Shown here: piece by piece, positions 1 through 11,035 of the stretch
Position numbering within the stretch: the first letter of the stretch is position 1
How the letters are laid out: every line of letters starts with the position of its first letter
Assembly (NCBI RefSeq): GCF_964656455.1
Contig: NC_135726.1
Span: 8,752,001 to 8,816,000, forward strand
Reading direction: 5' to 3'
DNA length: 64,000 bases
Origin: Halichoerus grypus
Lineage: Eukaryota; Chordata; Mammalia; Carnivora; Phocidae
The notes under the pieces: generated by a model
The model's database searches: none
What the model was told of the DNA's origin: nothing
Seen by the model: the letters and a program-made list of their open reading frames with translations, nothing else
Translations under genes and position numbers: made by a program

Positions 1-380
1 TTGGAATTTACCAGCATATGGATGGCATTTCCAGCTGCACGGCTGGAGATCACCCAGGAAGTGATATGAGGGGAGGAAGAAAGTAGAGGTAGAGAAATGG
101 GCACCCCAATGTACAGAGCTGGAAGGGGACAGCCCACACAAAGTGTCACAGCAAAGTGACGTCCCAAGAAACAAATGGAGAGGGTGTTCTGGAATCAGCC
201 AAATGCGGTGGTTGCTCTGAGGAGGATGAGGCCCCCAACTGACCATCGGGTTGGACAGTGCAGGTCGGGGTGACCTGTGCGAGAGCAGATGGGCAAGAGG
301 GACGGAAACGAAAGCCTGATGGAGTGAGTTCAAGAGAGCAGGAAGAGAAACGGGGGGCAGGAAGAGAAAGACCATTCATT
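1..380 (-). mobile_element. Ancient L2-like LINE fragment (antisense)
   Basis: The purine-rich text, with 'gatcacccaggaagtga' near 51 and 'cgaaagcctgat' near 309, resembles a segment found upstream of the 3' end in L2 copies read in antisense. It is strongly diverged and carries no intact reading frame. The open frames on both strands here (about 103 codons each) look like by-products of this repeat. The element is cut by the window start. Confidence 0.45.
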
Positions 381-1002
381 CCAGGAGTCTGCTTCAGGCG
401 GGCCCAGAGACAAGGTGCTACCTGCCTGGTTCTCCTGTATCCTCTAGTTAGGCTCACAGTATCCCCAAATATAAGACCCCCCAGCTGCCTGCGGGCAGAG
501 AGAACAAGTCATGATGGGGAAAGCCGAGAAGGAATAAAAGCTAAACAGGCGGCATACCTATCTGCTTGATTTGACTCAAGAGGGACTACTCAATAGTCAG
601 AAAGATAGGGGTATTCTTACGTCATTTGATTTTAACATGCTCTTTCTTTCATCACACACACACACACCTTTGTTTCTCCTGTTTTTTGTTATGGGATGGT
701 GACACCTGGTCAAATGTCTGGTCTCTCCCAGACTGGCTGCTTCCTTGATAGAAACATCAATGTCTCTGACAGAATGTACATAATGGGGGAGAGAGGGACC
801 CAGGGAGGGGAGCAGTGAAGGGCACTCGGTAATTCATCCATGTATGTATTTTAAAGAAACAGCGGAAGCACAGAGATTAGGAACACAGGTTCTGACGTTG
901 GAATCAGGACTCTAGCATTTGCTAACTAAATGACCTAGAAATAAATTAATGCCCATATTACCCAACATGTCGCTTCCTTTAAAGTACTTCTTGTGATAAA
1001 TA
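381..1002. other. Non-coding stretch with a short CA run and a MIR scrap
   Basis: Mostly unrecognised sequence. A short (CA)n run lies at about 654-666. Bases about 870-950 ('ggttctgacgttggaatcag', then 'aaatgacc') resemble the core of a sense-strand MIR. No gene signal is seen. Confidence 0.5.
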
Positions 1003-1166
1003 GCTAGCATTTATACAGCACTTTTCTAAATGCTTTGTATTTTACAACTCATTTCATGTTGACAACAGTCCTGTGAGATTGGAACTAATACCCTATTTTA
1101 TAGATAAGGACACTGAGGCACAGAGAGGTTAAGTGACTTGCTCAAGGTCACACAGCTAGCAAACTG
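1003..1166 (-). mobile_element. MIR SINE (antisense)
   Basis: The text runs from 'tagctagcatttatacagca' through 'aaggacactgaggcacagag' to 'aaggtcacacagctagc'. This is the reverse complement of the MIR core and tRNA-derived portion in the right order. The well-preserved 'gaggcacagagaggttaagt' block makes the family call firm. Confidence 0.85.
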
Positions 1167-1185
1167 GAAACAAATTTACTAGTGT

Positions 1186-1345
1186 ATATATTCCCTCCCT
1201 TACTGTCTGTTCCCCTGTTAGACGGTAAGGCCCTTGACGGCAGGGGACACGTCTTATTCACCTCTGTATAACAAGCTCCTAGCACAGGGCATAGCACCGA
1301 ACTGATGCTCAATGAATATTTGTTGAAAGGATGAATCAATAAATT
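1186..1345 (+). mobile_element. L2 LINE 3' end (sense)
   Basis: The order 'ttgacggcaggggacacgtc', 'tagcacagggcatagcac', 'tgctcaatgaatatttgttg' and 'gatgaatcaataaa' is that of the 3' end of L2, including its terminal GAATGA-like repeats. It follows the antisense MIR at 1003-1166 directly. Confidence 0.85.
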
Positions 1346-2069
1346 CAACAAAGATCAGTGTTTTTCAAGGGGTGTCCCTTTTATAATAGGTAGGCTTTGA
1401 CTTCTTAAAAGGAAGAGGTAATCTCCATAATGAGTGTTTGCTTTTTAACTGTGCTAGGGAGATGTTGCCTAGAGAAAGGGGAAAGGCCGTACCTGGGAAG
1501 TGTAAATAATGCAGAGGCAGGCCAACAAGGGTCATTTTCTGTCTCCTTTGCGGGGGGGCTCCGTGCAAATGGTGGAGACTCACTTCCCTGGTGCATGAGC
1601 AACCCTTCTACCATTGCCTTCCACAAGAGGAACACTCAACCATGGCATGCGGAAGGAAATCTGGGGATTTTGCATGGATGCTGACCTGTCATCTTCCCCA
1701 AGGAGCCAGCCCCATCTGCCTGTGACATTTTTGGCCGCAACGGTAGTCTGAAATGAAATTGAGGCAGAAAAGACTGGAGAAGTTAAGGTGGAAAATGCCA
1801 ATAAAACATATTCATAAGGTAGTTAGAGTTGGATTGTCTCCAGGGGCAATTTTTCAAAGCACAAGTTCCTTCTGGTGGGGACAGGTGGTCCCTGGAGGGC
1901 GGCAGGCCCCTGTGGCACAGAGCCCAAGGAATCCAAATTCCCCTACTGAAATAAGAAGACACCTGTCCTAGCTAATCCATGTCTATTGTTCAGCTCTGCT
2001 GTCAGGGGCAGCTGCAGAGACGCTAGTCCTCAGGAATAAGGGGGAAATAAGTCCAATGAGGTTTCCTAG
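1346..2069. other. Unique non-coding sequence
   Basis: No repeat family or gene is recognised. Several overlapping frames of 60-85 codons on both strands show no family features. Confidence 0.5.
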
Positions 2070-2330
2070 AAGTCATTCATTCATTTGACAAATCCTGTCG
2101 GATGCAACCACCTGCCTGCACTTGACAATGATGTTAAAACAGGGACCGACCAGAGCAGATTCCCTCTAGGCCCTGTTCAGAAATACCAAATAAGTAAAAT
2201 AATTACTACCTGTGATAAGTGATGGAGGAATGGGGTCCAGTGGTTGAGAACCGCCGAGGGAGCTAGGGAGGAAGGGGTGCCAGAGGCCTCTCTGAAAACC
2301 TATAGGAGTAGGGTGGGGTGGGGATGGGGC
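2070..2330 (-). mobile_element. L2 fragment (antisense)
   Basis: The segment starts with 'cattcattcatttgacaaat' and continues through 'aataagtaaaataat' to 'gccagaggcctctctgaaaa'. These blocks occur in this order in antisense L2 copies. Divergence is high and the edges are approximate. Confidence 0.5.
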
Positions 2331-5203
2331 ACACTACCCCAGAGGACTCCTGAAGATCATTTACACAAACACCAGATGTGCTGTTGTAGTGCTTTGTTGA
2401 GCCCCAGAAAATTCTGTGGACTTCTGCAACTTCTAAGATACACAAACACATGGCAACTTGTCCTCCAAAGACGTGGCTCTGGTAACCTCCCGGAAAATCC
2501 AGCTTCCCATCCAACCAACATTCTGGCTAACTGAAAACTGTCACTTGTTTGCTTCTGTGCTAGTCTCGTTTTCTTTGAAAGCCCTACGTAAAAACTGATT
2601 TTGGGCTGAGAAGCAACAATGCCTTAGATCCCACAGAGATGGAAGCTTGCTCTATCGGAGAGCTATTTTTATTCGATTTTCTTCTGGCTCTTAGAGGCCT
2701 GTGGAATTTTCACAGAGGTTTTTTGAGGTGCTGGTATGCCAGTCAAGGAGGGAAGGAAAATCTTGTTCTTGTGGGCAAGATTCGATTTTTCTAGTGATGG
2801 CTTAAAGGCCAAAGTAGACCCAAGTTTGTTTCTAAATCAATTCTCGGAATTCACCATTTGGTTTTGCAGTTGTTCCTGAGAGGGCACAGGCCCTTCGGGC
2901 TTTGGTTTTGTTTTGTTTTATTTCTTGCTTTTGTTTTACAGTTATTCTTCCTCCAATGTATATTTACATAACTCTGCCTAACATTCCACGACCAGATTGG
3001 CAACCTATGGACAGAATTCCGTCTGATGTGAAGTGCGGGGGCCAAGGTACGCACACTGGGAAATATCCAGATTTCGGAACTCAACACAAGAACGTTCTTT
3101 GAAAACACTATTAAAAAGAGCAGAGGCAGCTCGGGCCGGGTAACTATATCTGAAAAGCAAATGTTGTTTCTTGTCCAAAATACCTTGAGGTCCGCTCCAC
3201 ATAATGCAAGCAATGTGAATATTTCCTACCCTGCTCCCTTTGCCAAAATGAATCCTTCTTCATCAGAAGTAGGGAAATCGCCCAGAAGTGCCTTACGGAT
3301 TTGCTTGGGGCTTTGGCGCTGCACCACGCTTAAAACATTATAATGGTTGATCAACCTCCCCCACCAACCCCTTCTTTATGCATTCAACAAGCAGCTTACC
3401 TGCCAAAATCCATCTAAAAATATCCCCTGCATCTGTGGCCCATCAACCATCTCTGGCTGATTTGGGTGGGTAATTGACCTGTGGAGCAGGTGGAGAGCCA
3501 GAAATTTATTTTTTCCTGGATTGAGTCTACGTTGACTTAAAACAGATGTTCCCCCCACGCCGATATGATGTTTATAATGGAAATACTATTGAGCACTGTT
3601 CAAGGGGCTGTGCAAACCCAAGCCAAACAATGGGGGAGCCTGAGTGCACCCTGGCACTGAACGAGTTAAGTCATGCCACCTTTTCCCTGGGGCTGAAAAC
3701 CCGGGAGGTGCCTCTGGCAGGGGAAATAGGAAAGGAGACTGTCACTTCGTATTTTCAGGTTTGCAGAAAAGCCTTTTTTTTTAAATGTAAACATTCATTA
3801 AACTAATTTGAAGTTGTCATTACTCTCCACCCCTGCTGTTTTATATCAGATTATTCCTAAGTGCTTGGTGAAGAATCCCATAAAGCCACACTCGATTCCT
3901 CTGCAGGGGATAATCGCATAGTTTGAGCTGTGATTTACACCGTGTGGCACTGGGAAGTGTCCTCAACTTTGAAGGGCCGTGGCTCCCTGGCAAATAGTCT
4001 CTGCCTTCCCCAAGGAAATAAAATTCCAATAGTCCCTCCACGACTATTATGAGGTCCCCATTACCTTTTCTTCATCCAACTGAAGATAATTAAAAGCAGT
4101 TCAAAGCACACGCCAGAAGGTATTGGGCATTTTATTAATAAATGGAGAACCAAGAAAAAGGTATGTTCCATTATGGTTTTAAACCATAAGACATGCTTAG
4201 GTTCCTTTTTGCTTTCTCTCTCCCTGCTCTCCACCTCCTCCCCCCGACCCCAATCTTCAGTTTGGGGCAGCCAGGCGTTTTGGGCTCTGAGATCACGTGC
4301 AGCAGGGAGGGCTGTCTCACCTTTGTGCCTTCCAGCTGAAGCCCTGGCCGTGAGGGCATCAGGGAGCCATACTCCTCCCTAGGAGAAACCGATTCTAAAG
4401 CAGGAGGTACCGTGCAAAGGAAGCAGGCACTAGAGGTGATGCCAGGGCCTGGCTTCCAGCTTTGCCGACAGGACAGCCACCCTCCGTTACCACGAGTCCC
4501 ACGCATGCAGTGGGAATAACGATCATGGCAGGGAGCCCTGAGATGGACAGGAGCTGGAGGACACGCCCGGAGCACAGCACAGCACCTGCCAGACAGGCGT
4601 ATCGGCCGTGACCGATCCTGCTGCCAACGTGCGCAAAACCATAATGACAATCCTAAGAGAAGTCGCCCGAGCAAAATTAGGACATGAACAGTTTGTTTTC
4701 AGCGCAGCTAATCACCTTTGCTCCTTTCCTCCCGTTATAGGCTCCTCACCCCCAAGAACCAACACTGCCATGGGTCGGTGCCCGCACAGCCCAAAACTTA
4801 CTTGTCCTCTGCCCCAGCCTCTCCGGGTTGTGCTTTCTAAGTAAACGAACTCTTGTCTAAGTGTCCACAGCCGCTAGTCATCGAATGCGTGTCCCCACAG
4901 GTAAAATCTGCATTTTTTTTTTTCCAGAGAGTCAAATGCTTTAACCAGGGATGGCAAACGCTTGGTACATAGACCCCTCCCATGCTCAGTGTGGGCATTC
5001 CAACTTGACCATGGGACTCAGTCCTTTGGAAGCCAGACAAAACTCCAGAGTTCTTCTTAGCATTTCTGGCAGCCAAGGCAGGCTTTAGGTTTGGCGCACA
5101 AATAAAACCTAGGTATCATTCTGCCTTAACCTAAAGGAAGAAGGAGAGATTCTGAACACCGTGGCAACTGAACATACTGCCCTTGCAGCCAACAGACATA
5201 TTT
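2331..5203. other. Unique non-coding sequence, about 2.9 kb
   Basis: No repeat family is clearly recognised. It holds a T-rich tract ending in 'ttttgttttacag' near 2940 that resembles a 3' splice site but has no supporting exon, and a poly-T run at about 4912-4923. Bases about 3570-3640 have a faint L2/MIR look. The longest frame, about 167 codons on the minus strand at 4171-4674, has no recognisable domain. Confidence 0.5.
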
Positions 5204-5415
5204 CTAGAGCAGCTGTGTGGTATAAGACTTTGTCAGTCTGGATACCAGTCTGAGCACTGTGCCATTAACTGGCTGTGTGACCTTCAGCACACTCCTTAGC
5301 TTCTCTGTGCTGTGCTCCTTGGTAAACAATACTTATTTCATGGTGTTTTTACACGGGTGGAAGTTCTCAGAATGGTCCTTGGCACGCAATAGGCTCTGAT
5401 CAACCAATGTTAGTT
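5204..5415 (+). mobile_element. MIR SINE (sense)
   Basis: The segment contains 'taactggctgtgtgaccttc', 'cttagcttctctgtgctgtg' and 'ggtccttggcacgcaatagg', in MIR order from tRNA-derived core to LINE-like tail. Confidence 0.8.
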
Positions 5416-7135
5416 GTAAGAACTGGCCACTACCCCTCAAATCACAGCACACACCTAGCTCCCTGAAGGTGCCTACAGAGAGACTAGGAATCTTAATGAG
5501 CAGAAAGAACACAAGAGCGCCAATGTCTTCATCGGTTACATTAAACAAAGATGAGATTGTAGCTGGGTTTGCAATTGAGATTACAAAATGAGACTAGGAA
5601 ATACTCCTCAAGTGCCCAGTTACTTTTGAAGAGGTAAGAGATTTTTTCACCGCATTCTTTTTGGTTTGCCAAGCCCTTAGAAAGAAGGGAGTACTCCTGC
5701 TATTTATTACCAGCCAGTGCTGGTCGGATGGAATGAGTGTCTACTAAAGTGCGGACTAAAATAACCCAGGCTGCACCAGCCATAGCTTGAGCCTTCCATC
5801 CCGTTGCAGGGGCCACCAAAAGCACTGGCATCCCTAACCCAGACCGGCACTTTAGCTTTTAAGATTCTCACCCATCTACGAGCAGTGCCTGAAAGTCTCA
5901 GCAGAGAGGGGAAGAGTGCTGTGAAATTCAGCCCAGAGTGTGCTCACAATGCAGCCAGCAGAAGCAGCTCTGCAGTTTTCTGCGTTTTCCAAAACTATTT
6001 TTGGAAATTACTGCGGCTAAAATCTCACCAAGTTCAAGGAAATGAACTAGAACTAGCAGAGAAATCAGGCTTGGTTTGTTTTTTTTTTTGTTTTTTTTGT
6101 TCTTCCAAGTATAGGTGCGAAGGGGGGTAGCTGACACAGGAACAATGATGGATTAACTGCACATCTGGTTTGTATCCAGAAATATAATCAGTTTTGAGGC
6201 TGTTCGGTTTCAGTTATTTATCAGCTTTGTATAAAAAAAAATAAAAATGGAATCTGTTCAATAAAGAATTGCCAAGGACAAACTTTAAATGAATGAACTC
6301 TCAGTGTACCAAAAGCAACATTTCTGGGGGGTCGGGGGGGGAGAGTAACTGAACATGATAACTTACAAAGTGGTTAATAAAGCTATTTTTGTGTGTGTGA
6401 ACCGCCCAAAGTATTCTTTAAGTAGAGAAAAGGTAATGTCTTCAGTAAATGTGGCCAGATTATTACAATAACAACTTTTTAAATTGTTTCAAGCTTACTC
6501 ATTTGTCAAGGTCTCCATATCTTTGCTCGATGCGAAGAAGATTGGGATGGAACAGCAAGTTCTCAGATACCCTTGAGTGTCTACTTCCTAGAGTGCTGAT
6601 GTCAGGCTCAAAGCCATCTTGGTGAGCTGGTGGTTCAGGTATGTGAGAACAGGTAGTTGACAATATAGTTAATGTTCTTACTTAAGCAATTACACACTAG
6701 ATTAAGGACTGCAACATGAGGGTGTCTTTTACGCTGTATTTTATGGTTAAATGGTGCATTTCAGGATGACAACAAACTGTAATAGTGTATTCATGTAATT
6801 TTAGGATGAAATCAATTTCTTGCAAACACAATTATTGTTACATAATTCTCCCACCTGTTTATGACTCCCTGTGAATTAAATTAAAATGCAATTTCACATT
6901 AATTTAAAACGTCATTTTCAAAAGAAGACATTTTCTATAAAGCAAAACACTGGTACCAATCTCCAGAAATCGGAGTATTATTGACAAGAGACGTATAAAT
7001 CTGTTCAATAGTTATTTTACTTTAAAGTCAGATTTAAGGTGCTATGTGCCACCTCTGGCTTCCAGTGTTTCCAGATTTTGACAAATCCAAAGTGTGTGGA
7101 GAAGAATAAACCCTTCTCCAGCTGTTCTGTAAATA
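5416..7135. other. Unique AT-rich non-coding sequence
   Basis: No repeat family is recognised. Long TAAT/ATTA-rich stretches occur at about 6130-7010, with T-rich runs near 6080-6110 and a G-rich run near 6325-6345. Apparent frames are low-complexity products. The AT-rich, repeat-poor character fits conserved non-coding DNA, but conservation cannot be judged here. Confidence 0.45.
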
Positions 7136-7420
7136 CGATTGCCAGAGCTAGCAACTAAAACTACAGGATCCCCAGCTAAATTTGAACGAAATAATTTTTA
7201 GTATAAGCATGTCCCAAACATTACATGGGATATAGACTAAAAAAAGGAACACCTTTCATTATTATTATTATTTAGTATAGAATAAAATAAAATTTCAGTA
7301 TAAGCATGCCTCATGCAATATTTGAGACAAACTTAAACTAAAAAGTGATCCACTGGGTATCTGAAATTCAAATTTCCCTAAGTGTCTTATATTTTCATTT
7401 GCAAAATCTGGCAACCCTCT
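7136..7420. mobile_element. Palindromic DNA-transposon-like element, copy 1
   Basis: The left part reads 'ccagctaaatttgaa' then 'agtataagcatgtcccaaa'. The right part holds a second 'agtataagcatg' block, then 'ctgaaattcaaatttccct' and 'ttgcaaaatctggcaaccc'. The left arm is roughly complementary to the right arm, as in known mammalian hairpin-like interspersed repeats whose consensus ends in 'ctggcaaccct'. The family name is not recalled. A second copy lies at 52560-52740. Confidence 0.6.
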
Positions 7421-7707
7421 TTGTGAACTTTTACCAGGATGCTGTAGCAAAGGCAGGGCTGCTGTCATTATTCTTTGGGATCTGTATATCTGGCCCTAAA
7501 TCCAGTTGTCTCTTAGTACGTCCACAGACTCAGAGATAGAAGTTAAGCTCAGGCAAAATAAGACATAGTTGGTTGATTACATAAATCTTATGCCTATGGA
7601 CAATTTTCCTTCCAGGGATGAAGCCAAATTTGTAAAGGTCAAGGTAATTTATTCACCACGAAGACTTGTGAATTTCTTTCCAATTCTACTTATCAAGCCT
7701 GATAAAC
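7421..7707. other. Unique non-coding sequence
   Basis: No gene or repeat is recognised between the palindromic element and the pyrimidine tract. Confidence 0.5.
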
Positions 7708-7852
7708 TTCCTCCTGCCCTCCCTTCCCCTATTCTCTCTTTCCTCCCTCTCCCCCTTCCCTCCTCCCCTACTTCCTTCCTTTCTTCCTTCCTCCCTCCCC
7801 CTCCCTCCTTCCCCCCCATTCCTCCTTCTTTCCTCTCTACCTCACTACACTC
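7708..7852. repeat. Homopyrimidine (CCT/CTT)n tract
   Basis: About 145 bases are almost entirely C and T, with imperfect CCTT and CCCT units. The plus-strand frame (proline, serine and leucine rich) and the minus-strand frame (glycine, glutamate and arginine rich) across it are low-complexity artefacts. Confidence 0.9.
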
Positions 7853-7904
7853 ATCTCTCATTTTCAATGAATAGTAGACATAACAACAATCACACAATTC
7901 CGAA

Positions 7905-8115
7905 GAGTCTACATTTATTGAGCCAAACATGATGCTACAGGCAAATTGTTTTATCCTCACAGCAACACTGGAAACTAGGAATTATTTTTTTTCTCTCATT
8001 TTATGGCAAAAACAGGCCTAGAGATGGAGAGTAAATTGGCCAGCATCACAGAGCTTGTAAGGGGGGGCAGCACCCATGTCTGCCTAGCTCTCTATAACCA
8101 TGCACTCACTCTATC
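7905..8115 (-). mobile_element. MIR SINE (antisense)
   Basis: 'gtctacatttattgagccaa', 'ttttatcctcacagcaacac' and 'catcacagagcttgtaag' give the MIR reverse-complement order, from the LINE-like tail to the tRNA-derived part. A short poly-T expansion lies inside. Confidence 0.75.
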
Positions 8116-8429
8116 CTGGAACAGCACCAAGTGAAAAAGAAGGAACAAACAAATTAATAAGATATATTTCCCACCCTGGCTAAGCTCACAGATGAGCGTG
8201 GGAAAGAGAGATGCTTTAAAAAATCACTTTTTTTTGCGGTGTGAGACTCGTGATCACTATTCGAATGGCATCATGAAAATGAGTAAGAGCCAGGGAAGAG
8301 GCAGACGCAAAAAGCAATTTGAATGATCTGACCATTTATAAAGATGATGTATCTGCATTTCTAATAACATGGAGAGATATCCATGCCACTGAGGACATGG
8401 GAAGAATTCAGATGATAAAACAGGTGAGG
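8116..8429. other. Unique non-coding sequence
   Basis: No gene or repeat is recognised. A frame of about 89 codons on the minus strand has no family features. Confidence 0.5.
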
Positions 8430-8522
8430 GAACAAGGCTTCGTAGCACTTGGCAAGGCCACAGAGCTGCGACAGGGCAGGGCAGGATTACAAGTCTTCCT
8501 GACCCTGACTCCAAGTTCCTGA
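8430..8522 (-). mobile_element. MIR fragment (antisense)
   Basis: 'cacttggcaaggccacagag' followed by 'gcagggcaggattacaagtc' and 'tgaccctgactccaag' matches the antisense MIR block after the conserved 'gcccaaggtcacacagc' core. Confidence 0.55.
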
Positions 8523-9584
8523 CCACGCGTCCCCTGCTTCACCTAGTCAGAGCTCCCTGGGAATGGTACCCGTGTGGTAGCCTGTGACACCTGACCAAGC
8601 TGGGTCCTCTGGTTCCCACTGAGCAGCAACTTGGGGGAAAGCCAACTTGTCTTTCAAGGACCACAGCACTTGCACTTGTGTACCCCAAAGAGTCACCGAC
8701 TCCCTGAAGGAGATGAGGGAGTTAATGTGGATCAAATCTCCAAATTCAGTTCAGCTCAGCCACAGAAAACACAACAGCAGTAATAATGGTGTTTACGGAA
8801 AAATTCTGACAAGAAGGGGCCCAGGAATTGAACATTCACACTAAACTAATGCTTAGCAAAGGCAGTTGATAAAAATGTGATGGCCGGTGAATTATAGTGG
8901 TCCTCTTTTCTCTCTGATAATTTGGGGCAATTGCATCCAAATGTGAGTCCATTGATTTCCACTCCAATTCATGCCCCCATGCTGGGGTGAGCCCACTGGC
9001 TGGCATAAACATAAGTTTGCCATTGGAAGACTGGTGATGTACTCTGAAAAAGATCCAGGCAATTCGTGCCTCCACCATTAAAAGCAGAACTATAATGCCA
9101 CTTCACCCGACCCACTAAAGGACTCTCAGCGTGCTAGAGAACCTGCTCCAGCACTCCCTGAGTGGTCATAACAGATTAGTGGGTTAAGCTCTTCAATTCA
9201 GCCCCATGGCTGCAAAAATCACTTCTGGCGGTTCTAGAATCCGTCATATTTCTCCTTCATACTTGCAATGTTGAACAATGATATTGACAATGATATTTTC
9301 AACAGTGATGGATAATCAACATCCGCTCCCTGTAAGCACACTACTATACTCTTCTGAATGTTAGCACCGCTTTTTATAGTCTGGACGTGCCCAGCCCATC
9401 TGAAAGGTAGTGGTTGGCTTTGTATTGTTCCTATGTCATTTGGGAGGAAGTAGACATTTTTCCTTTGAAGAAAATCAAGTTCAGTTTCCTCATATGTTCA
9501 AGGTCATATCAACTTAGCAAGAGAGATCTGTTGAGTCAACCAGGCGGGGGGTAGGGAAGAGGTACTACCAACAAAAAAGTCAAG
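8523..9584. other. Unique non-coding sequence, about 1 kb
   Basis: No repeat family or gene is recognised. Confidence 0.5.
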
Positions 9585-9768
9585 GGGGAGGAATCTGGCA
9601 ATGTCTGGAGACATCTGGGTTGTCGCAACTGGAGGAGGGGATGCTACTGGCATCTAGTGGATGAAGGCCAAGGATGTTGCTCAACATTCTATAGCACACA
9701 GGGCAGCTCTTGCCACAAAAAGTTATCCAGCCCCAAATGTCAAGGGTGCCTAGGCTGAGAAACACTGA
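9585..9768 (+). mobile_element. MER5A (non-autonomous hAT-Charlie DNA transposon)
   Basis: 'ggcaatgtctggagacatct', 'gctactggcatctagtggat' and 'ccccaaatgtcaagggtgcc' then 'gctgagaaacactga' give the diagnostic MER5A order. Almost the whole element is present, with its 5' end decayed. It carries no transposase and is a fossil. Confidence 0.9.
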
Positions 9769-10539
9769 AGTCAAGTGAATACGCTTATACCTTTTCCCCA
9801 TGTAACCCTAAGCCCCAAATGAAATGTGTCTACCCTTAAGTTGTGGGACGGAGCATAGACTGCAGTCATGACATGACTCCGCACAGGTCCAAGGTGGCTC
9901 CCACCTGCCTTACAGACATTCTTCAATCATATTCTTCAGGGATCCTAATTCCCACTCCCCAAGTTCTGGGGTAACCTCCTGTGGAAAGAAAGCTTGCTTT
10001 TCTTGGTCTGGTGAGAGTCCCATTATTCAGCAGTGAGAGATTGAAGAGGGGAAAACTTTAGTAAAATGATGGGTATACGTTGATAGGTGGTTTTTACATG
10101 ATGGGAATTTAATGGGGATAGTGGCTTTTTACAAATTGAGCTGTGCTAAGCTATGCTATTAAAATTAGTACTTCTACAATTAAAGCCTTCTATTTCATGG
10201 GAAATACTTGCTAAATAGAAGATTAGGCAACAGATCCGAGAATAGAAGAATTACCAAAATGGAGCTCAAATATTTATGAGAAATTTACATTTGGGAGACT
10301 CTTCTCTTTTAATCCCTGCTTCCAACGGAAATCCACAAAGAGAATGTAAAGAATATAAAGAGCACAGTCTAGCCCTCAACATCTACAAGCCCCTTAAGCT
10401 TGAATCACTTTGAGGTTTAGGAAAGCAGAGATCTTTGGGTTGCTACAGATACTCCGTATTATCATAAAATAAAGAAACTGACTGCATAGACCACTTTGAA
10501 AAATTAAATTCACCATTCACAGTTACTTGGCCTGGGGCG
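9769..10539. other. Unique non-coding sequence
   Basis: No gene or repeat is confidently recognised. The second half is AT-rich. Confidence 0.5.
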
Positions 10540-11035
10540 TTTACTCTGATTATCTGTACTTCTGTAAGAAACAACCCAAAACACAATGTCTTAAAGCAAG
10601 AGCAATTATTTTGCCCCTGAATCAGCAGTTTGGACACAGCCTAGGGGTGGGGGATAGAAAATGACTCATCCCTGCTCCCCAAAATCTGGGGCCTTAACTG
10701 GAATGATTCCCAGTGGATGGCGGCTGGCCAAGCATCTGCTTCTCCACAAGGCATCTCCACATGGTTAGTTTGGGCTTCCTTCAACATGGCGGCCTAGAGG
10801 AGTCAGGTTCTTACAGGATGGCTCAGGGCTCCAAGAGCAAGTATTCCAAGATACCTGGGCAGAAGCTATAAGGCTCTTTACGACACAGCCATGGAAGTGA
10901 CAGAGCATCATTTCTGCCGTTGGTCTATTAGTCAAGCAAGCTGCTACTGCCCAGCCTAGATCCAAGGGCAGAGGAATTCAACTCCACCTCTCAGTGGGGA
11001 AAGAAGCAAAAAACTTGCATTCATCTTTAACCTAT
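10540..11035 (-). mobile_element. Ancient MaLR/ERVL-type LTR (antisense)
   Basis: 'aatgtcttaaagcaagagca', 'ggccttaactggaatgatt', 'aacatggcggcctagaggag' and 'gacagagcatcatttctgcc' follow the order of an old antisense LTR family, which near its end carries a GTGACAGACCATCATTTCTGCC-like block in other copies. It is related to the sense-strand LTR at 50960-51505. The subfamily is uncertain. Confidence 0.6.

Noticed and set aside
2905..2941. T-rich tract ending in CAG, like a 3' splice acceptor
   Set aside because: The downstream frame has no recognisable content and no partner donor.
4171..4674. 167-codon frame, minus strand
   Set aside because: Arginine/cysteine/proline-rich translation of GC-rich DNA with no recognisable family, and overlapping frames on the other strand.
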